A stretch of DNA of 40,434 bases from Ferruginibacter sp. (GTDB lineage: Bacteria; Bacteroidota; Bacteroidia; Chitinophagales; Chitinophagaceae), in contig JANYGZ010000056.1 of NCBI GenBank assembly GCA_025362235.1, forward strand, positions 1 through 40,434, read 5' to 3'. The notes under the pieces were generated by a model. The model searched no databases. It worked only from the letters and a program-made list of their open reading frames with translations, and had not been told where the DNA came from. Of this stretch, positions 32,068 to 40,431 are shown piece by piece. The number at the start of each line of letters is the position of its first letter. Position 1 is the first letter of the stretch. A program made the translations under genes and the position numbers.

Positions 32068-33060
32068 TTGGCTACAAAGTTTTCTAAAGAAACATACCTG
32101 TATTGGTACGAACTAATGCTTTTATTGCGCCGCTTTGAAGAAAAGACTGGCCAGTTGTACGGAATGCAAAAAATTCGTGGCTTCTGCCATTTGTATATTG
32201 GGCAGGAAGCTGTAGCAGCCGGATGTATGACGGCTACCAACCCTGATGATAAATTTATTACTGCTTACCGTTGTCATGCTTTGGCAATTGCTAAAGGCGT
32301 TACCCCAAAAGCTACCATGGCAGAATTGTATGGCAAAGCTACCGGTTGTAGTAAAGGAAAGGGGGGAAGCATGCATATTTTTGGTGTAGATGTGGGCTTT
32401 TTTGGTGGTCATGGTATTGTGGGTGCACAAATTGGTACAGGCGCAGGATTGGCATTTGCTGAAAAATACAGGGGAACCAATAATGTGGCTCTTTGCTTTT
32501 TTGGCGATGGCGCTGCAAGACAAGGCATGTTACATGAAACATTTAATATGGCCATGCTTTGGAAATTACCTGTTGTGTTTATTTGCGAAAATAATAACTA
32601 CGCCATGGGTACTTCAGTGGCTCGTACAAGTAATGTATTGGACCTTTATAAAATAGCAGATGCTTATGATATGCCGGGTGATAGTGTAGATGGGATGAGC
32701 CCGGAAGATGTACATAATGCAATATTAAGATCAGTAAACCGTGCAAGGGAAAAAGGCGGCCCAACTTTACTGGAAGTTAAAACATACCGCTATAAAGGCC
32801 ATAGTATGAGTGACCCACAGAAGTACCGTACCAAAGATGAAGTAGAAGAATACAAAGAAAGAGATCCGATAGATCATGTTTTAAAAGTATTAAAAGAAGA
32901 ATATAAAGTAAGTGAAGCCGATGTGGAAGTAATTAACGAAAGGGTAAAAGTACAGGTAGAAGAAAGCGTTCAGTTTGCAGAAGAAAGCCCATGGCCGGAT
33001 GATGACGAATTATTAAAGGATGTTTACATACAACAGGATTATCCATTTATTACAGATTAA
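32068..33060 (+). CDS. pdhA: Pyruvate dehydrogenase E1 component, alpha subunit
   Basis: Thiamine-diphosphate enzyme that decarboxylates pyruvate and passes the acetyl group to lipoyl-E2. The 330 residues match alpha subunits of the alpha2beta2 type. Landmarks: LRRFEEKTGQLYGMQKIRGFCHLYIGQEA (20-48), RCHALAIAKG near 68, KGGSMHIF near 98, the ThDP-binding GDG at 146-148 through CENNNYAMGT at 173-182, and YRYKGHSMSDPQKYRTKDEV near 243, the phosphorylation-loop region. The start is TTG at 32068 (no ATG before residue 17). The beta subunit, E2 and E3 are not adjacent, an arrangement in which pdhA is separate from pdhB. Confidence 0.93.
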   Translation: MATKFSKETYLYWYELMLLLRRFEEKTGQLYGMQKIRGFCHLYIGQEAVAAGCMTATNPDDKFITAYRCHALAIAKGVTPKATMAELYGKATGCSKGKGGSMHIFGVDVGFFGGHGIVGAQIGTGAGLAFAEKYRGTNNVALCFFGDGAARQGMLHETFNMAMLWKLPVVFICENNNYAMGTSVARTSNVLDLYKIADAYDMPGDSVDGMSPEDVHNAILRSVNRAREKGGPTLLEVKTYRYKGHSMSDPQKYRTKDEVEEYKERDPIDHVLKVLKEEYKVSEADVEVINERVKVQVEESVQFAEESPWPDDDELLKDVYIQQDYPFITD

Positions 33061-33150
33061 AATTTTAATAACCGATGGAATAACCTATTGCTGGTAGTTT
33101 TTCCATATATGTTTAACCAATTATACCAGCTAAAAAAATAAGTTTATACA

Positions 33151-33876
33151 ATGGCAGATAAGCAAGAAGTAGCAGTTAGCACTGTGGAAACAAATGAAAT
33201 AGTTGAAAGGGCGAAGGGATTTTGGGCCAGGTTCAGCAAACCAATTATTTATGTAGGTTCAGCCATTATTTTATTGGCAGGTAGTTGGCTTGCGTATAAA
33301 AATTTAGTAGTAGCGCCTAATGAAATAAAATCAGCAGAACAGATTTTTCCGGCAGAAGCGTTGTTTGATAAAATGGCGCAGACTGGCTTTAATAAAGATT
33401 CAATTGCTCTGGTTTTAAATGGCAGCAATGGTATTACAGGAGTTTTAAAAATAGCCAACAATTTTGGCAGTACTGCTACCGGTAACCGTGCTCATTTTAT
33501 AGCGGGTGCCTGTTACCTGCATAATAAAGATTTTAATAATGCTATCAAACATTTAAAAGAATTTTCAACCAGCAGTAAACAACCGCAAAGTGCTGCATAC
33601 AGAATGTTGGGTGATGCTTATGCTGAAACAAAACAAAATGAGGAAGCATTTGACTATTACAAAAAAGCGGTTAATGTTGCAGATAGTAAAGATGAATCTA
33701 CCAGGTTTATATCATTATCAAGGTTAGCTTTATTTTGCGAAGCAACTGGTAAAACAAAGGAAGCCATTACTTATTACCAGCAAATTAAAGATGAGATTAC
33801 ACCTGCTTTTTTAAGAGATAACAGGATAGATTTTCAGGTAGATAAATACCTTGCAAGGTTGGGCGTTTTTAACTAA
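33151..33876 (+). CDS. Membrane-anchored tetratricopeptide-repeat protein
   Basis: A 241-residue protein with a cytosolic N-terminus, one hydrophobic helix at about residues 31-49 (IIYVGSAIILLAGSWLAYKNL) and an extracytoplasmic TPR-like helical domain. TPR-type motifs are visible: ARAHFIAGACYLHNKDFNNAIKHL-like near 115, SAAYRMLGDAYAETKQNEEAFDYYKKAVN near 148, and SLSRLALFCEATGKTKEAITYYQQI near 188. The topology resembles YfgM/Tol-Pal-type helpers, but no specific partner can be named. It lies 91 bases after pdhA and only 5 before ribH, so it is probably co-transcribed with ribH. Confidence 0.75.
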   Translation: MADKQEVAVSTVETNEIVERAKGFWARFSKPIIYVGSAIILLAGSWLAYKNLVVAPNEIKSAEQIFPAEALFDKMAQTGFNKDSIALVLNGSNGITGVLKIANNFGSTATGNRAHFIAGACYLHNKDFNNAIKHLKEFSTSSKQPQSAAYRMLGDAYAETKQNEEAFDYYKKAVNVADSKDESTRFISLSRLALFCEATGKTKEAITYYQQIKDEITPAFLRDNRIDFQVDKYLARLGVFN

Positions 33877-33881
33877 AAAAT

Positions 33882-34385
33882 ATGGCAAAATCAACAGAAA
33901 TTTTATATTCTACAGCAGGCATCCAACTACCAAAGGGTGCCTGTGTAGTTATTGTTAGTACCGAATGGAATGCTGCTTCTATTGCGAAATTGGAAGCTGG
34001 CTGCAAAACAGTTTTGGATCAAAACAAAGTGCCTTATAAAATAATTACTGTACCGGGTGCATTTGAAATCCCGTTTTGTGTAAAAGCTTATTGGGATGAA
34101 CATAAATATAAGGAAGACAAACCCTTTGCTTTTATTGCGTTGGGCTGTGTAATAAAGGGAGATACACCCCATTTTGATTATGTGTGCAAAGCTGTAACAG
34201 AAGGCGTTTTGCAGGTAAACCTATCCCTGCCAGTACCAACTATTTTCGGTGTATTAACAGTAGATAATCAGCAGCAAATTGATGAAAGAACCGGCGGAGT
34301 ACATGGCCACAAAGGTGAGGAGGCCGCTGCAACAGCACTAAAAATGATTGCCCTGCAACACAGTTTTAAGAATTCAAAAATATAA
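33882..34385 (+). CDS. ribH: 6,7-dimethyl-8-ribityllumazine synthase
   Basis: Penultimate step of riboflavin synthesis: condenses the ribityl-aminopyrimidine with dihydroxybutanone phosphate. The 167 residues are the family length. Substrate sites are VSTEWNAASIAKL (25-37), VPGAFEIPFCVKAY (57-70) and IALGCVIKGDTPHFDYVCKAVTEG (85-108), with the catalytic histidine H97. The FGVLTVDNQQQIDERTGG segment near 122 is also typical. It starts 5 bases after the TPR gene. Other rib genes are not in the window. Confidence 0.95.
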   Translation: MAKSTEILYSTAGIQLPKGACVVIVSTEWNAASIAKLEAGCKTVLDQNKVPYKIITVPGAFEIPFCVKAYWDEHKYKEDKPFAFIALGCVIKGDTPHFDYVCKAVTEGVLQVNLSLPVPTIFGVLTVDNQQQIDERTGGVHGHKGEEAAATALKMIALQHSFKNSKI

Positions 34386-34440
34386 GTAAGCATTTTCTTA
34401 TTTCACTATCAATTGAATTGTTCTTTACACTAATACAGCC

Positions 34441-35163
34441 ATGAAAGTTCAGCTATTTATCCCTTGTTTTGTAGACCAGCTTTACCCGCAAACCGCTTTT
34501 AATATGGTAAAGGTTTTAGAAAAGGCCGGGTGTGAAGTAGCGTATAATACCAATCAAACCTGTTGTGGGCAGCCAGCATTTAATGCTGGTTTTTGGGATG
34601 AGGCAAGAGAAGTATGTATCAAATTTTTAAATGATTTTAATACTGCCGATTATATTGTTGCGCCCAGCGCAAGCTGTGTTGGTTTTATAAGAAATTACTA
34701 TAGCAAATTATTTGAAAATGCTGCAGTATTTAACCATGTAAAAGATATCAGTAAACGCATTTACGAATTTTCTGAATTTTTAACTGATGTATTAAAGATA
34801 GAAAATGTTGGAGCCGAATTAAATGCTACTGCTACTTACCACGATAGTTGTGCTGCCTTGAGGGAATGCAAAATAAAAGATGGCCCCCGCAAATTATTGA
34901 GTAAGGTCAAAGGGCTGGAACTTATTGAAATGAATGATGTTGAAACCTGCTGCGGCTTTGGTGGAACCTTTGCTGTAAAATTTGATGGTATTTCTATCGG
35001 CATGGCCGATCAAAAAATTATAAATGCCATTGCTACAGGGGCCGAATATATTATCTCAACAGATTTAAGTTGCCTGATGCATTTAGATGGTTACATCAAA
35101 GGGAAAAAATTACCTTTAAAAACAATGCATATTGCTGATGTACTTGCCACTGGATGGGAATAA
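34441..35163 (+). CDS. (Fe-S)-binding protein, LutA/YkgE type (CCG domains)
   Basis: A 240-residue protein with two cysteine-rich CCG domains, as in LutA of the lactate oxidation complex and in heterodisulfide-reductase subunits. Domain 1 contains FIPCFVDQLYPQTAF (7-20) and CCGQPAFNAGF (41-51). Domain 2 contains YHDSCAALRECKI (133-145) and CCGFGGTFAVK (170-180). The C-terminus has STDLSCLMHLDGY, the usual final cysteine. LutB and LutC are not adjacent; partners must lie elsewhere. It starts 55 bases after ribH and ends 14 bases from the stop of tatC (convergent). Confidence 0.88.
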   Translation: MKVQLFIPCFVDQLYPQTAFNMVKVLEKAGCEVAYNTNQTCCGQPAFNAGFWDEAREVCIKFLNDFNTADYIVAPSASCVGFIRNYYSKLFENAAVFNHVKDISKRIYEFSEFLTDVLKIENVGAELNATATYHDSCAALRECKIKDGPRKLLSKVKGLELIEMNDVETCCGFGGTFAVKFDGISIGMADQKIINAIATGAEYIISTDLSCLMHLDGYIKGKKLPLKTMHIADVLATGWE

Positions 35164-35177
35164 TTTGTTATAGTTTT

Positions 35178-36050
35178 TTATTCTCTCTTTGCCTTTTGTC
35201 TTTCTACCCTTGATGCCAGTATGATACTGATCCAGTAAAGAAATAAAAGTGGTATGGCTACTAAAAACTGGCTTGTCCAATCTGGTGATGGTGTAATAAC
35301 TGCTGCTGCTACAAGAATAATTACCAAAGCAAATTTGAAATATTTTTTTAGAAGCGTACCTGTTACTATACCCATTTTTGCCAGCACAAAACAAAGTACA
35401 GGTAATTCAAATGCAATACTACAGCCTAATATAAGATTGGTTAAACTATCAATATAATCATTTATAGATGGACGGTATTGAATCATTCCTGATTTGCCCA
35501 AACTAAAACTTGCCAAAAAATTGAAAGTAAACGGAGCCAATAAATAATAACCAAAAACAGCGCCGGTAAAAAAGAATACAGATACCCACAATATGCTTGT
35601 TCTTCCATACTTTCTTTCTTTTGCAGAAAGTGCAGGCTTTATAAAACGCCATAGTTCCCAAAAAATATACGGAAAGGCGGCAATGATGCCACCAATCATA
35701 GCTATATTAATTGCCGAGGTAAAAGTTCCGTTTACTTCAGTAACCTGAAAATCTATTTTAACCGCAGGCATACAAAACGAATTACCCAGGTGCAGCCATT
35801 GCCCAAAACGGCATAAAGCGCCATAAGTAAAAAATGTTTGCCGGGCAGGTGCTAAAATAATATTGTCATAAACAAAATCAATGTAAACAAAAATTAACGT
35901 AGCTGCCACTAACCAGGCAAGAATACTCCTCACTAAATGCCAACGCAAATCTTCAATGTGATCAAAGAAATTCATTTCAAATTTCTTTGGCACTTCTTTA
36001 CCTCTTAAACGTTTAAAAAAGTATTTCCTTTCTGTTATTGCTGTTGACAA
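35178..36050 (-). CDS. tatC: Twin-arginine translocase subunit TatC
   Basis: Receptor and core of the Tat pathway, which exports folded proteins with RR signal peptides. The 290 residues contain six helices. Family motifs are NFFDHIEDLRWHLVRS near residue 28, SAINIAMIGGIIAAFPYIFWELWRFIKPALSAKERKYGR near 112 (the conserved Glu lies in AKERK), FTGAVFGYYLLAPFTFNFL near 157 and FELPVLCFVLAKMGIV near 218. It has a cytosolic N-terminal extension of about 25 residues. tatA lies 62 bases upstream on the same strand, and two predicted Tat substrates lie further upstream on that strand. Confidence 0.95.
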   Translation of the reverse strand: MSTAITERKYFFKRLRGKEVPKKFEMNFFDHIEDLRWHLVRSILAWLVAATLIFVYIDFVYDNIILAPARQTFFTYGALCRFGQWLHLGNSFCMPAVKIDFQVTEVNGTFTSAINIAMIGGIIAAFPYIFWELWRFIKPALSAKERKYGRTSILWVSVFFFTGAVFGYYLLAPFTFNFLASFSLGKSGMIQYRPSINDYIDSLTNLILGCSIAFELPVLCFVLAKMGIVTGTLLKKYFKFALVIILVAAAVITPSPDWTSQFLVAIPLLFLYWISIILASRVERQKAKRE

Positions 36051-36112
36051 AATATGGGTTTAGTAAATACGTAAAATTTATGGTGTTGTTTATAAGCTAA
36101 CAGTTTCAGGAA

Positions 36113-36349
36113 TTATTTCAATGAATTGCTTACGGGGTTAACAGTTTCCGAAACTGGCTTTGCCTTCATCCCTTCTTCAATATCATTTTTTACAGATGCC
36201 TTTGCATCATTAAAATCACGTACACCTTTACCGATACCTTTCATCAATTCAGGTATTTTTTTACCGCCAAATAATAATACAACAGCGAGTAAAATAAAAA
36301 TCCATTCTGTGCCTCCAGGCATTGCTAAAAAAATAGTTAAGAGTGACAT
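36113..36349 (-). CDS. tatA: Twin-arginine translocase subunit TatA/E
   Basis: Small membrane protein that forms the Tat passage. The 78 residues have one N-terminal helix (about 12-28, [14 protein letters not shown]) followed by the family motif [23 protein letters not shown] and a polar tail. The length and the motif fit TatA rather than TatB, which would be longer. No TatB is present, so a minimal TatAC system like that of Bacillus is likely. tatC follows after 62 bases. Confidence 0.94.
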   Translation of the reverse strand: MSLLTIFLAMPGGTEWIFILLAVVLLFGGKKIPELMKGIGKGVRDFNDAKASVKNDIEEGMKAKPVSETVNPVSNSLK

Positions 36350-36430
36350 AATAAATAGGTTTTAAATAAAACGTATCATTAAATTGATCGTTTTACAAGT
36401 GAAAAAATTGAAATGGAATAATTTTTTATG

Positions 36431-36464
36431 AAGCAGTACAACAGTTTTATGTGTTGTACTGCTT
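36431..36464 (-). terminator. Strong hairpin between the ferritin-like gene and tatA
   Basis: AAGCAGTACAACA (36431-36443) pairs perfectly with TGTTGTACTGCTT (36452-36464) across an 8-base loop. It is 30 bases downstream of the ferritin-like gene (minus strand). There is no U-tract on either side, so it may stabilise the 3' end or act as an attenuator rather than as a classical terminator. Confidence 0.5.
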
Positions 36465-36494
36465 ATAATTGTTCCAGTAGAGTGTATTATTAAG

Positions 36495-37361
36495 TTAAGC
36501 AAAGAAGGGAGTAACAATAGCCACTACCTGGTCTTTGGTTAAAGGCTCATCAAAACATTCTGATGCTGCATTTGCAGATATGGTAAACCCACCGATATTA
36601 ACAATGTTAACACCAGCCTGCGTTGTAGCTTCTTCTCCGTTATAGCTTGCCTGAACAGCAGTTGTACCAATACCACTTTGGTTCAAAGTGATCCATGGTT
36701 TTACTGTTACACCTGCAGGAATAAGCCCACCATTTGCCCTGCGCATCTGCCTGATATGAGACGCATGCCTTGCTTCAACAGAATGAATATTTAAAGCAGC
36801 GGTGAGTATATCATTGTTGCTGATTAAATTACCAGCCTGGCCTTTGTAAGCCCTAACGCCTGTATCTTCAAAAGTTTGTGCAACTGCTAAAAACAAAGCA
36901 TAATCAGTAAACACATTTGCAAAAGCGCCTTTGGCAGTAAAGTCAAATGATGCCGCAGTAAATGAAACTGGTGTTGCACCTAATGACGTAATAGCCGCTT
37001 TTAAAAAACTTACATGTGCTATTTCATGATCACGGATTGTTTTAATAGCACCCAACGGAGCGCCTGCTGGTATAGCCAGTGTTCCACCTGTTGCTGCAGA
37101 ATAGCCTGCTTTATAAAATTCAGACTCGATATATTCCAGCGTTAAAGCAAAATTTAATACATCGGTTATGGCGTCATCCGTACCAGTTGGGCTGCCATAA
37201 GCTTTGTTTAACATTGAGCCAAAGGCAATGGGTAAAGATGCCAATGCAATTTTTCCTGAAAATTTTACAAAGCTTTTCATGGCATTTCTTCTGCCATCAA
37301 GCCTTTGATATATTTCTGGATCTACACTTTCGATTTGGTTAATTATATTTTCAATTTTCAT
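36495..37361 (-). CDS. Ferritin-like domain protein with Tat-type signal (paralogue 1)
   Basis: A 288-residue four-helix ferritin-like protein. The N-terminus carries twin arginines at 24-25 (RRNAMKSFVKFSGKIALASLPIAFG), consistent with Tat export. Helix ligands follow the di-iron pattern: E in LTLEYIESEFYKAGY near 74, E and H in RDHEIAHVSFLKAAI near 110, E in FEDTGVRAYKGQAG near 164, and E and H in SVEARHASHIRQMR near 195. About 90 residues follow the ferritin core. Likely a periplasmic or surface protein. It begins 10 bases after the stop of its paralogue and is adjacent to tatAC. Oxidation of iron or a desiccation/oxidative-stress role is inferred from the family. Confidence 0.8.
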   Translation of the reverse strand: MKIENIINQIESVDPEIYQRLDGRRNAMKSFVKFSGKIALASLPIAFGSMLNKAYGSPTGTDDAITDVLNFALTLEYIESEFYKAGYSAATGGTLAIPAGAPLGAIKTIRDHEIAHVSFLKAAITSLGATPVSFTAASFDFTAKGAFANVFTDYALFLAVAQTFEDTGVRAYKGQAGNLISNNDILTAALNIHSVEARHASHIRQMRRANGGLIPAGVTVKPWITLNQSGIGTTAVQASYNGEEATTQAGVNIVNIGGFTISANAASECFDEPLTKDQVVAIVTPFFA

Positions 37362-37371
37362 ACAATAAAAT

Positions 37372-38070
37372 TTAATTTTTTGGTAAATTGCTGATGTTTA
37401 ATTTTGTTTTTACATAAGTACCCGCAATAGCAAAAACTTCACTTGGGCTGCGGCTCATGTCAAGTCCATTAGCATCCAGCCCATCTGCAAAAGTGCCTGG
37501 CATAATGAGGTCTCTGATGAATGCAGCATGCCTTGCTTCTACAGAAACAATCTTGCCGGCTAACAGCAGGTAATCTGGACTGGTAATTAACTTACCTGCA
37601 CCATTATACGCAGATACACCCAGGTCTTCAAATGCCTTAGCGGCTCCTAAAACACCATCACGACTGCCAAAATTGATAGTCGAAAAATCCAATTCCAATT
37701 TGGGTATGGCCTTAGCAGCCAATGCAGCTTTAAAGAATTCCCTATGTGCAACTTCATGGTCCCTGATATCGCCTAACAGCGCACTTTCAGATGCAGATAT
37801 GCCTGAATAGGGAGATTCAAAAATCTTGGTGTAAAAAGCCGCTTCAATTTGCTCTAATGCATAAGCATAGTTCAAAACACCAACATCGCCTGAACCCAGG
37901 TCTACTCCGTTGTTGGTTGCAGGCATCTCATCTTTTTTACATGCTGCGGCTGTGAAAAGTAATGCAGAAGCACCTCCAATGTATCCTAGAAAATTTCTTC
38001 TTGATACATTTTTAAAGTTTGATTCTGCTACTTCCAATAATTCTTTGTTGGATGAATTGTTTGTTAGCAT
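37372..38070 (-). CDS. Ferritin-like domain Tat lipoprotein (paralogue 2)
   Basis: With the ATG at 38070 (MLTNNSSNKELLEVA) the protein has 232 residues; a longer frame from 38121 adds a basic Phe-rich stretch outside the pattern of this family. Twin arginines are at residues 24-25 in SRRNFLGYIGGASALL, followed by a lipobox ending at C44 (TAAAC), so it is probably exported folded by Tat and then lipidated. The di-iron ligand pattern is E in YALEQIEAAFY, ExxH in IRDHEVAHREFF, E in AFEDLGVSAY and ExxH in SVEARHAAFIRD. Its RR position equals that of paralogue 1. It is first in the pair, 10 bases upstream of paralogue 1. Confidence 0.85.
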   Translation of the reverse strand: MLTNNSSNKELLEVAESNFKNVSRRNFLGYIGGASALLFTAAACKKDEMPATNNGVDLGSGDVGVLNYAYALEQIEAAFYTKIFESPYSGISASESALLGDIRDHEVAHREFFKAALAAKAIPKLELDFSTINFGSRDGVLGAAKAFEDLGVSAYNGAGKLITSPDYLLLAGKIVSVEARHAAFIRDLIMPGTFADGLDANGLDMSRSPSEVFAIAGTYVKTKLNISNLPKN

Positions 38071-38213
38071 AACGAATTTAATTTTGTTGTGAAATAAAAA
38101 TGATTTTTTAAATAAAAACACTACTTGTACAATTACGAGAGAAGAGAAAGACTGGATTTAAAATATTTTATATAACAAAAAAATTTTTTTATTTATTACT
38201 AAAACATCAGTCT

Positions 38214-38221
38214 TATGTTTG
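38214..38221 (+). promoter_or_regulatory. -7 promoter element of the EVE-domain gene
   Basis: TATGTTTG matches TAnnTTTG and lies 39 bases before the ATG at 38261. The in-frame TTG at 38219 is part of this element. Confidence 0.55.
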
Positions 38222-38260
38222 CAAACGGGGAATTTATTACACATATTCAAAAATAGTATT

Positions 38261-38674
38261 ATGGCGTATTGGTTAGTAAAATCAGAACCATCTGTATACA
38301 GTTGGGAACAGTTTGTAAAAGACAAACAAACTTTTTGGAGCGGCGTACGCAATTATGCGGCCCGTATTAATTTAAAAGCCATGAAAAAAGGCGATGAGGT
38401 TTTGTTTTATCACAGTAATGAAGGTGTAGAAATTGTGGGCATTGCAAAAGTGATAAAAGAATTTTACCAGGACCCAACCACAGAAGACGTAGCCTGGGTA
38501 GCAGTAGATTTAAAGCCGGTAAAAAAATTAAAAAAAGCAGTGCCACTTACATTGCTTAAAAATGATAAGCGCTTTGCAAATATGGATTTGGTAAGGCTGG
38601 GAAGGCTTAGCGTGCAAACAGTAAAAGAAGACGAGTGGAAATTAATTATGGAATTGGCTGGAAGCCCTTCCTAA
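38261..38674 (+). CDS. EVE domain protein
   Basis: A 137-residue single-domain protein of the EVE group in the PUA-like fold, which binds modified bases in nucleic acids. The start MAYWLVKSEPSVYSWEQFVKD is the family N-terminus, followed by TFWSGVRNYAARINLKAMKKGDEVLFYHSN and IVGIAKVIKEFYQDPTTED, then WVAVDLKPVKKLKKAVPL. The aromatic and Ser residues of the base pocket (KSEP, W, SGVRNYAAR, FYHS) are present. EVE domains are often linked to restriction of modified DNA or to RNA modification; here it is alone, so no defence system is implied. The ATG at 38261 is chosen because the longer frame begins in the promoter. Confidence 0.92.
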   Translation: MAYWLVKSEPSVYSWEQFVKDKQTFWSGVRNYAARINLKAMKKGDEVLFYHSNEGVEIVGIAKVIKEFYQDPTTEDVAWVAVDLKPVKKLKKAVPLTLLKNDKRFANMDLVRLGRLSVQTVKEDEWKLIMELAGSPS

Positions 38675-38821
38675 ACTCTTCAAATGAAATGGTATTAACG
38701 CCAAGTGATGTATCATTCAATCGGGTTTATTTTAGCTTTCTATTTCATTTAACATTTTAAGTGGTTACTAATTTTATGAATTTTGTATCAATGAGCATCT
38801 AATAACTCTAAACTCATTGTT

Positions 38822-39736
38822 ATGAAAACAAAACTAATTGCTGCAGTTATTGCATTTGTCGTAATACTTATATCTTGTGACAAAATCCATAAAAAAGATG
38901 ATACTGCTGATACTAAGCTCGCTGAATTGAGTAATCTAAAAGAAGCTCCTCCTCAAACAAAACTTAAGCAAGAATCAAAGATACCTGTTGGTACTTCGCA
39001 AGACCAGGCACTTGATTCTGTTGCTAAGCAGTTACCAATTACACCTGTTGCTGATATTGATTGGGATAAGAAAATAATAAAAACAGCCACTCTTAAATTG
39101 GAGGTAAAAGACTTTAAGGGTTACAATGATGATATTCATAAAACTGTTAAGCAATTTGGTGGATACATTGCGCAAGAGCAGCAAAACCTTTCTGATGAAA
39201 AATCTGAAACCATCATATCCATAAAAGTACCCGTTAGTCAATTTGAAACGATGATGAATCAATTGCCTGGTGGCAATGGTAATGTATTAGAAAAAAATAT
39301 TTCTACAGAGGATGTTACAGGTGAAGTAGTAGATACAAAATCAAGGCTTGAAGCAAAAAAGCAAATGCGTTTAAAATACCTGGAGTTTTTAAAGCTATCA
39401 AAAAATATGGAAGAGGTACTGCAGGTGCAAAATGAGATAAACAGCATCCAAGAGGAAATTGAATCAGCTGCAGGTCGTGTTGAATTTCTTTCGCATCAGT
39501 CATCTTACAGTACTATTAATCTTACATTCTTTCAGCCACTGGCGGGTTATAAACCTACGGAAGAAACACCTTCATTTTTTACAAGAACAAGCCAGGCATT
39601 TAAAATGGGAACCAATTGGATAGCAGATTTATTTGTAGCATTAATTTCAATATGGCCCATATTATTAATAATGGCCGGAGTTTATATTGGTTGGAAAAAA
39701 TTAAAACCTTCAAAAGTTATTAGTCAAAATTCGTAA
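38822..39736 (+). CDS. DUF4349 family lipoprotein with C-terminal membrane helix
   Basis: A 304-residue exported protein with a lipobox (ILISC, C19). The DUF4349 region runs from about 80: KIIKTATLKLEVKDFKGYNDDIHKTVKQFGGYIAQEQQN, ISIKVPVSQFETMMNQLPG, VTGEVVDTKSRLEAKK, then a charged coiled-coil stretch (about 180-225) and FLSHQSSYSTINLTFFQP. A hydrophobic segment at about 268-290 would anchor the C-terminus. The function of DUF4349 is not established. The sirtuin gene starts 8 bases after its stop, so the two are probably co-transcribed. Confidence 0.85.
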   Translation: MKTKLIAAVIAFVVILISCDKIHKKDDTADTKLAELSNLKEAPPQTKLKQESKIPVGTSQDQALDSVAKQLPITPVADIDWDKKIIKTATLKLEVKDFKGYNDDIHKTVKQFGGYIAQEQQNLSDEKSETIISIKVPVSQFETMMNQLPGGNGNVLEKNISTEDVTGEVVDTKSRLEAKKQMRLKYLEFLKLSKNMEEVLQVQNEINSIQEEIESAAGRVEFLSHQSSYSTINLTFFQPLAGYKPTEETPSFFTRTSQAFKMGTNWIADLFVALISIWPILLIMAGVYIGWKKLKPSKVISQNS

Positions 39737-39744
39737 GTTTGGCA

Positions 39745-40431
39745 ATGAGTAAAAAACATATTGTTATATTATCAGGTGCCGGAGTAAGCGCTGAAAGCGG
39801 CTTAAAAACTTTTCGTGACAGCGATGGTTTATGGAATGGATATAATGTGTATGAAGTAGCTACACCAGGTGGCTGGCAAAAAAATCCACAACTGGTATTG
39901 GATTTTTATAACGACAGGCGCAGGGATATTGCAGCAGCCCAACCAAATGCAGCACATATAGGGCTGGCAGAACTGGAACAGGATTTTGAGGTGACCATCA
40001 TCACACAAAATATAGACGATCTTCATGAAAGGGCAGGCTCAAATCATGTTGTTCACCTGCATGGTGAAATATTTAAAATGCGGAGTGTGGAGGATACAGA
40101 TAAAACATATGAAATCCGGGAAGATATAAAAATAGGGGATATGGCTACTGATGGTACCCAGCTTCGTCCGTACATTGTTTGGTTTGAAGAAGAAGTACCG
40201 ATGATGGAAAAGGCAGTGATGATTTTACAGGATGCTGATTATTTTGTTGTAATTGGTACTTCTTTACAGGTTTACCCGGCAGCTTCATTGATACATTATG
40301 TTTCGCCTTTTTTACCTGTATTTATTATTGATACAAAAAATCCAACAGTAAATAATCATGCTAACCTAACTGTTATTGAAATGCCTGCAACAGAAGGGGT
40401 GAAGGAGTTAAGGAAATTTTTAAAACCTTAA
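39745..40431 (+). CDS. cobB: NAD-dependent protein deacylase (sirtuin), class III-like, without zinc cysteines
   Basis: A 228-residue sirtuin that removes acyl groups from lysine using NAD. Motifs: GAGVSAESGLKTFRDSDGLW (11-30), TQNIDDLHERAGS (87-99) and the catalytic HLHGE with H106. The acyl-pocket Tyr and Arg of CobB/SIRT5-type desuccinylases are present as Y55 and R58 in DFYNDRRRD. The FVVIGTSLQVYPAASL stretch near 188 is also typical. No cysteine occurs anywhere in the protein, so the structural zinc site (two Cys-x-x-Cys pairs) is lacking; its place is taken by KMRSVEDTDKTYEIREDI and nearby residues. The start is ATG 39745 rather than TTG 39739. It begins 8 bases after the DUF4349 stop. 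Confidence 0.88.
   Translation: MSKKHIVILSGAGVSAESGLKTFRDSDGLWNGYNVYEVATPGGWQKNPQLVLDFYNDRRRDIAAAQPNAAHIGLAELEQDFEVTIITQNIDDLHERAGSNHVVHLHGEIFKMRSVEDTDKTYEIREDIKIGDMATDGTQLRPYIVWFEEEVPMMEKAVMILQDADYFVVIGTSLQVYPAASLIHYVSPFLPVFIIDTKNPTVNNHANLTVIEMPATEGVKELRKFLKP

Noticed and set aside
38261..38674. EVE protein as part of a defence island
   Set aside because: Although EVE proteins can restrict modified DNA, no nuclease, McrB-like or methylase gene is nearby, and neighbours are housekeeping or envelope genes.
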